Positions 45,056 through 54,922 are shown, counted from the stretch's first letter. The stretch is 64,000 nucleotides of DNA from an uncultured Parabacteroides sp. (GCF_947855115.1 NZ_CANTZW010000003.1:124001-188000); one strand, 5' to 3'. The notes: generated by a model not told the origin, from the sequence alone. Translations and numbers: made by a program.

Positions 45056-46543
45056 ATGAAATCAATGCGATCAATTTTTATAGGCCTGTTTTTTCTGGGG
45101 ATGGCAACGGTTAGTTTCGCTCAAGAAGATGAAAAAACTCCAGAAGCAACCACCTATAAAGCCGAAATATTCGGATCAGTAGCTAGCGGCGACAAGACTC
45201 CTTTTTGGATGGTTAGCAATCGATACGGGATTGTCCCTCTGGATGCGAATAATGGATATTTGAATGCGGGAGTATTCCATAATCAAACTCTTGGTAAAGG
45301 TTTTCGTTGGGGAGCCGGATTAGATGTAGTAGCCGCAGTACCTCGTCATCACAACTTCTTTATTCAACAAATATATGCCGAGCTTGGTTACAAATGCTTG
45401 CTATTGAGTGTTGGAAGTAAGGAGCGCTATAATTCACTGTGGGACCGCTGGCTTAGTTCAGGTGATATCGTACACTCTGCCAACGCACGCCCGATTCCGG
45501 AAGTGAATATCAGTATTCCGGAATTTACCATCGTACCCCTAACGAAAGGCTGGATGCAAGTAAAAGGAGATTTCGCTATCGGCCGTTCTTTCGATAAGGA
45601 TTATCTGGCTAATTTCACGAACAATAAACAAACTTATGTAGATAACGTTTTATGGCACCATAAATCATTATTTGTGCAGATCAAAGATACACGTAATGAT
45701 TTTCCGTTATCCGGAGTAATCGGTGTGCAACATTGGGCACAATGGGGAGGGACTTCAACCAATCCTAAAATAGGAAAGCAACCTCAGTCTTTCAAGGATC
45801 TTATCCGGGTTATTTGTGGTAGTGAAGGAGGCGACAATGCTACAGTCTCCGACCAGATTAACGTACTGGGTAACCATTACGGCTCTTACGATTTCAAATT
45901 ATCTTTTACGCAACCCAACTGGCAAGTATCTGCCTACTACCAACATTTCTTCGAGGATAAATCCGGCATGATATTCGTAAACAATACTGATGGATTATGG
46001 GGAGGACAGTTGGATTTGCCAAAATTTCCATGGTTACGTAAGGTTGTCGTGGAATATCTGGTTACAAGAGACCAAAGCGGACAGTTTCACTTCATTGATT
46101 TTGACCACGACTTGCATCCCGGCGTAGGTGGCGGCGGTGACGACTATTATAATAACGGGGAATATACCACCGGAGCCTCCTATTTTAATCGAGCGATAGG
46201 ATCTCCCTTGATCCCAAGCCCAGAATATAACGAGGACGGTTCATTAGGATTCAAGAACAACCGTGTTCGTGACTGGCATTTCGGTGCGGAAGGTGCAATC
46301 TCTCCGCAAGTATCCTATCGGGTATTAGTAACCGTGATGAACAGTTGGGGCAGACACGCCACTCCTTTTCTGAACAAGAAAAGAGGGGCTTCCGGACTTT
46401 TGGATATCACCTATCAACATCCTCGTTTATCGGGATGGGAATTTACGGGATCATTAGCCGCAGACGCAGGCTCCATGTTTGGCGATAATTTCGGATTCAG
46501 CCTGAAAGTAGCGAAACACGGCATCTTGAAAAACTGGAAATAA
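45056..46543 (+). CDS. Capsule assembly Wzi-family outer-membrane protein
   Basis: 495 residues with a signal peptide (MKSMRSIFIGLFFLGMATVS...FAQ). Beta-barrel-type alternation with many aromatic strands; blocks TPFWMVSNRYGIVPLD, FIQQIYAELGYKCLLLSVGS and GAEGAISPQVSYRVLVTVMN match the Wzi-like proteins of Bacteroidetes. In E. coli Wzi anchors capsule polysaccharide at the surface; in Bacteroidetes the role is less clear. No capsule genes are adjacent. It is convergent with plsC, with only 11 bases between stops. Confidence 0.8.
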   Translation: MKSMRSIFIGLFFLGMATVSFAQEDEKTPEATTYKAEIFGSVASGDKTPFWMVSNRYGIVPLDANNGYLNAGVFHNQTLGKGFRWGAGLDVVAAVPRHHNFFIQQIYAELGYKCLLLSVGSKERYNSLWDRWLSSGDIVHSANARPIPEVNISIPEFTIVPLTKGWMQVKGDFAIGRSFDKDYLANFTNNKQTYVDNVLWHHKSLFVQIKDTRNDFPLSGVIGVQHWAQWGGTSTNPKIGKQPQSFKDLIRVICGSEGGDNATVSDQINVLGNHYGSYDFKLSFTQPNWQVSAYYQHFFEDKSGMIFVNNTDGLWGGQLDLPKFPWLRKVVVEYLVTRDQSGQFHFIDFDHDLHPGVGGGGDDYYNNGEYTTGASYFNRAIGSPLIPSPEYNEDGSLGFKNNRVRDWHFGAEGAISPQVSYRVLVTVMNSWGRHATPFLNKKRGASGLLDITYQHPRLSGWEFTGSLAADAGSMFGDNFGFSLKVAKHGILKNWK

Positions 46544-46554
46544 CATACCCCTAA

Positions 46555-47292
46555 TTATTTATACTCTTCCCACAAGGCAGAAGCAATGACTTCCTGAGTC
46601 TGATCAGCGAACGCTTGAAGCCCTTTGTGGGAAGTGTCTATATTCTCGGTAGAAACTGCCGGATGGATCACCATTTCCATCCGATGGCGATGAACATTCA
46701 AGGAACCGATCGGCAAGACATCAAACGGCCCGTTTAAAGTGATTGGGATAATAGGTAAATGCTGATCTAGCGCCATTTGATAAGCCCCTTTTTTAAAACG
46801 AATCATTCTCCCGGTATATGTGCGCGAACCTTCCGGAAAGACAACCACGGAAGCCCCGTTCCGGAGACAACGCTCTGCCTCTAAAACACTGCGAGCAGCA
46901 GCCTTCGGCGTAGAATTATCGACAAAGATAAAACCTGCCGCACGACAAGCGGCCCCTACAAATGGAATTTTAGCGATACCTGCTTTCATCACCCATTTAA
47001 TCGGAACCCCCAAGAAGCCATATATCAAGAAAATATCGAACGCACCTTGGTGATTGGCAACGAAAACGTATGATTGCCTTCGGTTTATGTGCTCACGTCC
47101 TTTTACCGTCACCGGGCAAAGCGCTAAATAACAAGTCAATCGAGACCAGACCATACCCGGATAATAAGCGAAGATTTTCTCTCCACCCAACAAACAACCA
47201 ATAATAACCGTCACTGCCGTAAGTATAGTCAGCACCAAAAATACAGGTACAAAAAACAGCCATAAATAAACTATGTAAAGTATTCTTCCCAT
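46555..47292 (-). CDS. plsC: 1-acyl-sn-glycerol-3-phosphate acyltransferase
   Basis: Adds the second acyl chain to lysophosphatidic acid in phospholipid synthesis. The start MGRILYIVYLWLFFVPVFLV begins with the membrane anchor; an ATG 25 codons upstream is less likely. Motif I is VANHQGAFDIFLIYG (HxxxxD), motif II is IFVDNSTPKAAARSV, motif III is VVVFPEGSRTYTGRM, and motif IV is LPIIPITLNGPF. 245 residues, normal length. Confidence 0.92.
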   Translation of the reverse strand: MGRILYIVYLWLFFVPVFLVLTILTAVTVIIGCLLGGEKIFAYYPGMVWSRLTCYLALCPVTVKGREHINRRQSYVFVANHQGAFDIFLIYGFLGVPIKWVMKAGIAKIPFVGAACRAAGFIFVDNSTPKAAARSVLEAERCLRNGASVVVFPEGSRTYTGRMIRFKKGAYQMALDQHLPIIPITLNGPFDVLPIGSLNVHRHRMEMVIHPAVSTENIDTSHKGLQAFADQTQEVIASALWEEYK

Positions 47293-47429
47293 ACGCAACT
47301 CTATTATAACACAAATATAGAAGCTAATTTCAATCGTTTCATTATTTTTCTCCAAAAATATTTTCACGATCGGGTTATTATTGCTTTATTTGCGGTAGAA
47401 AAGAAAATAATTATAAAATATCTATAACC

Positions 47430-47600
47430 ATGAATGAGTTAATTAAAAATCTAGGAGTGATCGTACTCATTATCGGTGCGGTTGTTTTGGCAGTACCGTT
47501 TTTTACCGGTGGTATGACAAATAGTATTCTACTTACAGGTCTGGGATTGGTTCTCCTTGGCTATTTTGGTCATATCGTGATTAACAAACGAGTAGAATAA
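47430..47600 (+). CDS. Small two-helix membrane protein
   Basis: A 56-residue frame starting MNELIKNLGVIVLIIGAVVL. Two hydrophobic helices (about residues 8-24 and 31-50) with a turn at FTGGMTNS, ending HIVINKRVE. It is flanked by its own upstream AT-rich region and a strong terminator 28 bases downstream, which supports it being a real gene. Similar short membrane proteins are widespread in Bacteroidetes; function unknown. Confidence 0.75.
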   Translation: MNELIKNLGVIVLIIGAVVLAVPFFTGGMTNSILLTGLGLVLLGYFGHIVINKRVE

Positions 47601-47627
47601 TAATACACGCTACTTAGATTCAAAAGG

Positions 47628-47668
47628 AAATGTAAAAGGGCTATTCATAGAATAGCCCTTTTACATTT
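47628..47668. terminator. Bidirectional terminator
   Basis: An 18-bp perfect stem (47628-47645 with 47651-47668) lies between the small membrane protein gene and the convergent aminotransferase gene, overlapping the latter's stop. Confidence 0.88.
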
Positions 47669-48695
47669 ATTGTCGTTCCAACCAAGTTTTTACCCCTTCG
47701 AGCAAGATTCGGTTCTCATCAGGTCTCTGGGTAGAAAGGCGTAAATAAGTCTCATCCAGACTCCGGAAATTAGAAGCATCACGGATCAAGATTCCGTAAT
47801 TATCTAAAAGGAATTGTTTTAAATCTGCGGCCGTACCTTTTTTCAGACGAACAAGGAAAAAGGTCGTCGAGGTTGGAAGTACCTCCAAACCGTCTAATTT
47901 ACTCAATTGATAAATAAAATCCGCTGTCTCACGTTGCCATTTACGGATTGGCAAGGTAAACTGCGCTGGATGGATCAAGATGTATTTACTTGCTTCGATT
48001 GCGATGGCGTTTACCGACCAAGGAATAATATATTTATTTACTTCTTCCGTGATCTCCGGAGAGGCGACTAAATAACCAATACGCAAGCCGGGGATGTTAT
48101 AGGCCTTTGATATAGACTGAACAAGGATCAAGTTCTTATGCACTTTTACGTCACTCGGCTTTAACATGTCTTCTGTTGTAAATGCGACATATGCTTGATC
48201 AATAATAAAAGTTGTTTGCGGATTCGCAGAGATTAAACGGAGAAGTTCCGTACGATGGATCAACTTTCCATCCGGATTATTCGGATTACAAATCCAACAA
48301 AAATCCTGCCCTTCTAAAGACAACTCCGATAAATCATCCGATGTCGAGAAGAATGAGATCTCATGCTCATGCAGATGACAAGCGTCCTCATACTCAGAGA
48401 AAGAAGGAATGGCGATCATGGACTTCGCCCCGCGCCACGCTTGAGCCAACAAGTAAAAAGCCGTTATCGAACCATTTGTCACTACAATATTCTCTTCCTC
48501 AATCTCATATCGACGGGCCAATAACCTTTTCAAGGTAGCGGCATCTGGCTCCGGATAACGAGTTAACTTTTCAAAATGTTCGATCAAATGTTCTTTCAAT
48601 TTATCTAAATTAGCTCCATGCCACACATTTGAGCTAAAGTTTATCTTTACCTCATCCTTCGCATTATAAAAATCATCTCCGTGTCCGTATAACAT
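47667..48695 (-). CDS. PLP-dependent aminotransferase, HisC/CobD-like
   Basis: 342 residues of the class I/II fold. Visible are the substrate region INFSSNVWHGAN, CNPNNPDGKLI, the aspartate that holds the PLP ring (FIIDQAYVAF) and the Schiff-base lysine in QSISKAYNIPGLRIGYL near residue 197, and the final Arg in ETYLRLSTQRP. The opening LYGHGDDFYN recalls L-threonine-phosphate decarboxylase (CobD) of Bacteroidetes, and the core also fits histidinol-phosphate aminotransferase. No cobalamin or histidine genes are adjacent, so the substrate is open. Confidence 0.8.
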   Translation of the reverse strand: MLYGHGDDFYNAKDEVKINFSSNVWHGANLDKLKEHLIEHFEKLTRYPEPDAATLKRLLARRYEIEEENIVVTNGSITAFYLLAQAWRGAKSMIAIPSFSEYEDACHLHEHEISFFSTSDDLSELSLEGQDFCWICNPNNPDGKLIHRTELLRLISANPQTTFIIDQAYVAFTTEDMLKPSDVKVHKNLILVQSISKAYNIPGLRIGYLVASPEITEEVNKYIIPWSVNAIAIEASKYILIHPAQFTLPIRKWQRETADFIYQLSKLDGLEVLPTSTTFFLVRLKKGTAADLKQFLLDNYGILIRDASNFRSLDETYLRLSTQRPDENRILLEGVKTWLERQ

Positions 48696-48742
48696 ATACT
48701 TGCTTTTTTATTAATACTTTATCTGTTAAAACTGTCACAAAA

Positions 48743-51742
48743 TTACGAATCTTTTTGTCTTTTCCTATCTATTGCCTTATAGATCGCATCTTGTATACGA
48801 GTACGTATATCAAGCGCCCCCAACTTATTATTCGCCCGGCTAGGATTTACCCGGTTACTCAAAAATATATAAATGAGTTGATTATCCGGGTCTACCCAAA
48901 AGCAAGTTCCCGTAAACCCGGTATGTCCGTATACTGAGACAGGAGCCAAAGCACCACAAGGCGAGGCCTTTGGATTACCGACAAGCGGCTTATCAAACCC
49001 TAATCCTCTCCGACAAGTAGGACTCTTGCTTTGTGTAAACAAACGGCTGGTCTCCAAAGAAAGATAGCGCTCACCACCATAAGTTCCTTGATTCAACATC
49101 AATTGGAGTACTTTTGCCAAATCATTCGCATTTGAAAATAATCCGGCATTTCCAGAAACACCTCCTTGGAAAGCGGCGGCCTCATCATGTACATATCCGC
49201 GAAGCAATTGACGACGAACAAATCCATCATGTTCCGTAGGAACAATTTGCAAGGTATCTAATATCTTCAACGGATTGTAAGTCGTATGCCAAGCCCCTAA
49301 CCCCCTATAGAAATTATCTCGAAGGAACTGGTCCATAGGAGATCTCGTCAGATTTTCCACCATTATTTTCAGCATAATGAAATTTACGCAACTATACACA
49401 TACCTTCCTCTCGTACCCAAACGAGATTTTTTGATATCTTGCAGGATTGTATCTTTAAAGGAGTCGCTTACATAGAAATCACGGGCCACTTCTGTTGTAA
49501 ATCCGGGTTTCCGGGTATTTGACACCAAATGCGGAAGATATTTAAAATCATTCCGCACATACGTTTTTGCGTCAAAACGTACCGGATGCGCAGCATTTTT
49601 CGCCGTACTATACAAACTCCCTTTATAACTATCCTTATCAATAGCATCCAGATAGAAATTAATGGTAGGAGTCACTCCCGATTGATGATACAGCAACTCT
49701 TTTATCGACAAATCTTTTTTATTGGATTCTTTCAATTCAGGTATAAAATCGGAGATTTTATCATTTAGAGTGAACTTCTTCTCATCATATGCTTTCATAA
49801 CCGCCAGTAAAGTTCCTGCCGCTTTCGAAGCCGAAGCCAAATCATAGACTGAAGACTCCGCGACTGGTTGCCTACTTTCATAATCAAAATAGCCGAATGA
49901 TTTATTATAAATAATCATACCATCTTTCGCTACCAACACTTGACATCCTGGATAAGCCTTCTTTTCCAATCCCTCCTTCACTATGGACTCAATCACGTCC
50001 ATACGTACAGGATTTGCACCAACCTCTTCCGGCTGGTGATAACCCAAACGAGTTTTTTCCGTAAAGACACCGGTACCCGCATAATATAACCCCGGAATTG
50101 AAACAGGAAGTTTCCCCTTTGCCCCTATTCCACCAAATATCACCTGAGCCGCATACTCCTGCGCTAATGGTGTACCTTCGTAAGCCAACACAACAGCTTT
50201 CGCCTTCTCTATTGATTTTTTATATTCCTTACAGGCATAAGGCAATGTAAAGAAAGCATAAATCATCTCTTTCTTTTCGGCCAACTGTCTCAATGCCAAA
50301 CTCTCAGGAATACGAATCGTATGTACACCACAAATAATCACATCGTATTTTTGCAACTTATTGTAAACCCGCTGGATTTGGGAAGCCGTAGAACGCCGTC
50401 CAATACTAAAACAAGCGATAGAATCATACTTGCCTAGCATTTTCTGGAATTCATTACCAACCCCATCTCCAATTGAGAGTGCGGCTATCTTCTTTTTATC
50501 TAATTGTTTAAGAGGAAGGCTCATATTCTCATTCTTCAGAACAGTAATAGCCTCCGAATTCAACTTAGCCGCCATCCATGCCGCATGTGGAGAGTTCAAG
50601 CGTTTCGATAAACCTTTCGTATCAACTGGTTTATAAGTATTTAAACCAGCAATATATTTATATCTCAATATTTTTAAGCACTTGGCCTCAATAGTTTCCA
50701 GATCCAATACACCTTCCTCGATAGCTTCTTTCACGGCGGCAAAATCATTGATCGGAGCGGCCGGAGCAAGCAAAATATCATTTCCAGCAAGTAAAGCTTT
50801 TACCGAAGGATTGTCTGCTTTCTTCGTGGAAGCTCCCTTCATCGCCAACGCATCCGTAAAGCACAAGCCCTGAAAACCAAGTTCTTTCTGTAATAACCCC
50901 GTCACTATTGCCTTGGAAAAAGAGGCAGGTTTATGGCTTTTGTCCAAAGCAGGAACGTAAAGATGCCCCGTCATTATCCCGGCAAACCCATCATATATAT
51001 AACGTTTAAAAGGAAAAAGCTCCACACTATCCAAACGAGCCCGATTGTGACGCACGACAGGCAATGTCTCATGCGAGTCTTCCGAGGTATCTCCATGTCC
51101 GGGGAAATGCTTAGAGACAGACAGTATCCCCATACTTTCCAACCCTTTTGCATAAGCGATTCCCTTTTCTGCCACGGCATCCGGGTTCTCACCAAACGAG
51201 CGAAGACCAATTACAGGGTTATCTACGTTACTATTCACGTCCATATCTGGAGCAAAATTTATATGGATTCCCATCTCCCGGCATTGACGACCTACCTCTT
51301 TCCCATACTCTTCGATCAAAGTATTATCCTCAATAGCACCAAGCATCATGTTTTTTGGGAAACGAGTGGTTCCACTTAATCGCATGGAAAGTCCCCACTC
51401 CCCATCCAAAGAAACCAACATCGGAACCCGGGAAGCTTTTTGCAAACGATTGATCACTTCCGCTTGCGTCACCGGATCTCCTTTATGGAATAAGATCCCC
51501 CCGATTTTAATATCGTTCACATAACGCATGAGTCGTTGCATATTCCGATTATCGGATTTTGGATTTGCTACTACCATAAACAACTGCCCAATCCGTTCAT
51601 CATAACTCATAGCGTCGAACACAGAATCAACCCAATGATTCATCTTTTCCTGGTCTACCGAACGATAAAAGTTCGGGATAGTCTGCGCTACACTCGGCAG
51701 AAGGAAAATACAACACAAAAGCAAGACACCTATCTTTCTCAT
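48743..51742 (-). CDS. GH3 beta-N-acetylglucosaminidase fused to a serine hydrolase
   Basis: 999 residues from MRKIGVLLLCCIFLLPSVAQ, a signal peptide; the open frame runs 40 codons further up but that part is not secretory. The first half is a NagZ-type family 3 glycosidase: SVSKHFPGHGDTSEDSHETL (with the acid/base His loop) and the nucleophile Asp in GLCFTDALAMKG. A GH3 C-terminal-like domain follows to about residue 600. The last 390 residues are a class C beta-lactamase-like hydrolase with SASK (SxxK) in YDLASASKAAGTLL, YSCVN and HTGFTG. Such fusions are known in Bacteroidetes and probably act on peptidoglycan fragments in the periplasm, cutting sugar and peptide ends. Confidence 0.9.
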   Translation of the reverse strand: MRKIGVLLLCCIFLLPSVAQTIPNFYRSVDQEKMNHWVDSVFDAMSYDERIGQLFMVVANPKSDNRNMQRLMRYVNDIKIGGILFHKGDPVTQAEVINRLQKASRVPMLVSLDGEWGLSMRLSGTTRFPKNMMLGAIEDNTLIEEYGKEVGRQCREMGIHINFAPDMDVNSNVDNPVIGLRSFGENPDAVAEKGIAYAKGLESMGILSVSKHFPGHGDTSEDSHETLPVVRHNRARLDSVELFPFKRYIYDGFAGIMTGHLYVPALDKSHKPASFSKAIVTGLLQKELGFQGLCFTDALAMKGASTKKADNPSVKALLAGNDILLAPAAPINDFAAVKEAIEEGVLDLETIEAKCLKILRYKYIAGLNTYKPVDTKGLSKRLNSPHAAWMAAKLNSEAITVLKNENMSLPLKQLDKKKIAALSIGDGVGNEFQKMLGKYDSIACFSIGRRSTASQIQRVYNKLQKYDVIICGVHTIRIPESLALRQLAEKKEMIYAFFTLPYACKEYKKSIEKAKAVVLAYEGTPLAQEYAAQVIFGGIGAKGKLPVSIPGLYYAGTGVFTEKTRLGYHQPEEVGANPVRMDVIESIVKEGLEKKAYPGCQVLVAKDGMIIYNKSFGYFDYESRQPVAESSVYDLASASKAAGTLLAVMKAYDEKKFTLNDKISDFIPELKESNKKDLSIKELLYHQSGVTPTINFYLDAIDKDSYKGSLYSTAKNAAHPVRFDAKTYVRNDFKYLPHLVSNTRKPGFTTEVARDFYVSDSFKDTILQDIKKSRLGTRGRYVYSCVNFIMLKIMVENLTRSPMDQFLRDNFYRGLGAWHTTYNPLKILDTLQIVPTEHDGFVRRQLLRGYVHDEAAAFQGGVSGNAGLFSNANDLAKVLQLMLNQGTYGGERYLSLETSRLFTQSKSPTCRRGLGFDKPLVGNPKASPCGALAPVSVYGHTGFTGTCFWVDPDNQLIYIFLSNRVNPSRANNKLGALDIRTRIQDAIYKAIDRKRQKDS

Positions 51743-51886
51743 CACAACATTGTCATTATTACTTTCCAAAAATAAGAAAATATCGCTATAATAACGTAAA
51801 ATTGAATATTTGAAAATAAGAATATGACAAACTAAATTACAATTACTGAAATTATAAATCATATAAACCCCTACTTTATTAAAAAA

Positions 51887-53021
51887 TGTTCGGTACTGTT
51901 TACTATTACTTTAGCTTATTCCTGTTATCAATCCAAACCGGGACAAGAGACCTCGCAGTATTACAGAACTGAAGGAGATAAAGATTTCTCTTTACAGTAC
52001 ACCAATACCTCAACCCGAAACGGAATCAATGATCTCAGAATTCACACACACCTTGACTACCTCCCAACTCCGGCACATCATATCCGTCATGGAACTGATT
52101 ATCCTTACCTCTGATTCTGTTTGGAACATATTGAGAAAAGTACCTCCGAAAATTTATCTTCAACAATGTGTATGAGTAGAAACTAGACCTTCATGACTGG
52201 AAATCAAGTCTATTCCCTGTACCACAATTTTCTACCAGGCCTTACCTCTCCCCCTACTTTACCGTTGAGAGACAGGGATTATTTCATGGAACACAACAAT
52301 GTACATCTTTCGACTTATCATCGTTTAGACCGTAGGAATCAATATTTACCGTCCTCCCAAAGAATGGATACCTCTGATTTTGGAATATCTGTATACATAA
52401 TGCCTATCACCATATGTACCCTATAGCTATCTGTGAACAGCCTTGGGTAAACCACAGCCTTTATTTTGGAACGTTATCACTTTTACCGATCATTCCATCT
52501 ACATCATACACTTATAAATTCTAAAGAATATGAAACTTATATTCCATTTATCAACTCTATTACCTCGTTTGTTCCTAACCTCCTGTCACGGGAATTTTGA
52601 CTTAGAAGATTATTGAACTATCCCCAAAATAGTAATCAGTTCGACATTCCCGTCATACAGTCGTTATGACCAGTATATCCCACACATGGTTCCATTCAGA
52701 AAACCAACCTGTCAACAGCAATGGGAACATCATCTATACAAAAGAAAAAGAAGCATTTCTCTATCAAATCACATTTCAATACACACCAGGCGAAGCGAAT
52801 TACTATTCTCTACAGATATGGGGAAAACGACAAACATTTTGGAGTTCTACTAGATTTTTCCGCAGCCCCCGTATTCACACAACAAGATATTCTAAATGAG
52901 GTATTCAGCTCTTCAATGGCAGATTGGCGAGGATAAGTACTCCCTGATGGATGGATTTACGAATATAGGTCTAGCTGAACCTATCCATATTTGCAGTAGC
53001 GTAGAAGGCAGAACGGGATAG
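51887..53021 (+). pseudogene. Decayed gene, possibly a TonB-dependent receptor
   Basis: This 1.4-kb gap between the GH3 gene and rplS has no intact gene. Plus-strand translation shows long stretches with coding-like composition broken by stops and shifts: DFSLQYTNTSTRNGINDLRI then HLDYLPTPAHHIRHGTDY, which recalls alternating strands of a TonB-dependent receptor barrel, and later frames 52193-52426 and 52666-52936. The identity is a guess from pattern. Confidence 0.3.
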
Positions 53022-53215
53022 CAGGTGGATGTCAATGATTTGAATCCTTGGTAGACACAAAGGATTTGATTAAATAATAAGCAAAAAAACATCTATGTAT
53101 TGCAAATCAAATATTTATTTCGTTACTTTGCACCCGCTTTACGTAATCTCTGTCGGGAAATGTAGCCCGTTAAATTGCGTTTCATTATAAATTACAACTA
53201 AAAAGCTATAAACAA

Positions 53216-53563
53216 ATGGATTTAATTAAGATTGCAGAAGAAGCGTTTGCTACAAAGAAGGAGCATCCTTCATTCAAGAGTGGTGATACGATCACGGTAG
53301 CTTACCGTATCAAAGAGGGTAACAAAGAACGTATCCAGCAGTATCGTGGTGTTGTTATCCGTATCTCTGGACACGGTGACAAAAAACGTTTCACGGTTCG
53401 TAAGATGTCAGAAAACGTAGGTGTAGAGAGAATTTTCCCGATTGAATCCCCGTTTATCGAAAGCATCACGGTTAACAAAGTCGGTAAAGTACGTCGTGCT
53501 AAATTGTATTATTTGCGTGCTCTTACTGGAAAGAAAGCAAGAATCAAAGAAAAGAGAGTGTAA
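53216..53563 (+). CDS. rplS: Ribosomal protein L19
   Basis: 115 residues. Typical L19 blocks: [57 protein letters not shown] and [18 protein letters not shown]19 sits at the 30S-50S interface. It stands alone here, with a long leader and a terminator, instead of in a trmD operon. Confidence 0.97.
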   Translation: MDLIKIAEEAFATKKEHPSFKSGDTITVAYRIKEGNKERIQQYRGVVIRISGHGDKKRFTVRKMSENVGVERIFPIESPFIESITVNKVGKVRRAKLYYLRALTGKKARIKEKRV

Positions 53564-53587
53564 TCTCTCCGATTCTATTGCCATACG

Positions 53588-53623
53588 AAAAGCCATCCAA
53601 GGGAATGTTGGATGGCTTTTTGT
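53588..53623 (+). terminator. Terminator of rplS
   Basis: A 13-bp stem (53588-53600 with 53608-53620) followed by a short T tail. Confidence 0.85.
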
Positions 53624-53904
53624 ATACTAATGTAATATGACTCACACCTGAATACAAGAGAATGCAAATCTAGGCATTCATCTATTATTAGTCACCGAAT
53701 CTCATCTGTCATACCGTTTCCTTTTATATTGTTTGGATGAAATATTGATATAGATATCATTGATAGAAAGATTAATTTCGAAAACATGAACCTCAGAGAT
53801 ATCCATAACAAGTTTCTCTGATAGAGCTTTCAAAAGATAAACCATAAACTTTGAGACAATTCCGAGACTCAAAAACATTGGACATGTTTCCTTGGAAAAA
53901 ATAA
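53624..53904. other. Intergenic, no gene recognised
   Basis: A 68-codon minus-strand frame (53702-53908) has no recognisable domain and runs out of the terminator of micro-unit copy 3; treated as chance or read-through. Confidence 0.45.
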
Positions 53905-54069
53905 ACAAAAAAACGGGACTCCGTAAAGAGTCCCGTACAAAAGATCTTAGCTTACATAGCCTTCGCTTTGGTCAATAAAGTTCATTTTGTTTTCTGTCAA
54001 CGGTTTTGGTTTTTCTTTCTTCATAGTCTTGACTTCACAAACGTAAGCCTTTATTTTTAATCACGCAAA
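53905..54069 (-). ncRNA. Micro-transcription unit, copy 3 (best preserved)
   Basis: Minus strand: -33 TTTG (54066-54069), exactly 20 bases, -7 TACGTTTG (54038-54045), expected start site near 54033, ATG at 54022-54024, and terminator stem 53914-53921 with 53928-53935 followed by seven U. The predicted transcript is about 130 bases. Blocks upstream of the promoter to about 54205 are shared with copies at 16071 and 26098. Confidence 0.75.
53947..54024 (-). CDS. 25-residue micropeptide of the repeated unit
   Basis: The ORF encodes MKKEKPKPLTENKMNFIDQS then EGYVS and ends TAA. It lies between its own promoter and terminator with a leader of only about 9 bases. Compared with copy 1, codons of the KPLTE and GYV parts differ mainly at third positions (CCA/CCG, ACG/ACA, GGT/GGC), which suggests selection on the peptide. 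No signal peptide or membrane segment; the head is strongly basic. Function unknown. Confidence 0.5.
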   Translation of the reverse strand: MKKEKPKPLTENKMNFIDQSEGYVS

Positions 54070-54270
54070 TTTTTATTGAATTATTTTAAAGAAATGCGAT
54101 TTTTTTATTTAATCTCACAGATTTGGGTATGGACCGGACGTGACGAACCGGACAAATGCCTCTAGAGAAAGAATTTTCGAGGCCTCAATTTCGATTTCTC
54201 CAACATTTGAATCACCCAAGTAAAAAAGAATGCTTTTTACTCTCTTAGAGAATCTCTTTTCTATATCCTC

Positions 54271-54489
54271 CTACATAAAGAAAAAAGTATTTATTTTCGC
54301 CAGTTCCGATTTTACGGATTCAGATGCCTCGGATAGGTTGATATGTGCCTTATCTATATATCTGAACGCCAACTTTACAACTTCACTCTTTTTCAGTGAA
54401 CAGCGTTTGCATATCTTCTCTACCAAAGCTACCGTTTCCTTGTCTATGGAAATGGTAGTGAATATCGTTTTTCGACTGCAATTGGGCAT
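54271..54489 (-). pseudogene. Mobilisation accessory protein, N-terminal fragment (BfmA/BtgA-like)
   Basis: 72 codons: TIFTTISIDKETVALVEKIC then SLKKSEVVKLAFRYIDKAHI and SESVKSELAKINTFFFM. The strand-helix-helix start resembles ribbon-helix-helix mobilisation proteins of Bacteroides elements. The family normally continues for another 50 or more residues, so the gene is cut at the island edge right after AKIN. Family name from memory. Confidence 0.45.
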
Positions 54490-54780
54490 GATTATTACTT
54501 TTTTATAGAAATATGAATAGATAAGTACCCGATAATAAGCATTGAAAAGAAAATGCTTATTACAGGTTTCATTACAGCGTGTTCTTGTAACACACTAAAA
54601 CCGAAAGGCTTTGCCCCGCAGGGCAAGATGGAAGAACAGGACTTGTCCAGTTCTCTCTTGCTCAATTTAGCGAAACGAGCAAAGCTGAAAGGCGTAGCTG
54701 TTTCTGCTAAATTGGGATGATAGTACAAGGAAGGAGCTGTAATGCTTCATTCCCAAATTTGCTACCTTTTGCTTTCATGG
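54490..54780. other. Upstream region of the mobilisation gene; possible transfer origin
   Basis: Contains an inverted repeat (ttgccccgcagggcaa, near 54611-54626) and a second one (gtgttcttgtaacac, near 54580-54594) upstream of the mobilisation fragment. A 77-codon minus frame (54495-54728) crosses it but looks like chance. Transfer origins of Bacteroides elements lie in such places. Confidence 0.3.
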
Positions 54781-54922
54781 CTGATTTTCTAATTAATTGG
54801 CTTTTTCAAACTGTTTGTAGGTTTATACACAAATGAGAATAGCCAAAAATTATTGCAATCGTTAATAGGGCTTTACCTTATATAGAATATGTATTGAAGA
54901 ATAATAAGAAGGTGAACGGTAT

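Noticed and set aside
53702..53908. 68-codon minus frame downstream of micro-unit copy 3
   Set aside because: It starts inside the terminator of the unit and shows no family; likely chance.
54495..54728. 77-codon minus-strand frame upstream of the mobilisation fragment
   Set aside because: It covers inverted repeats and an AT-rich leader, shows no domain, and is better explained as non-coding upstream DNA.
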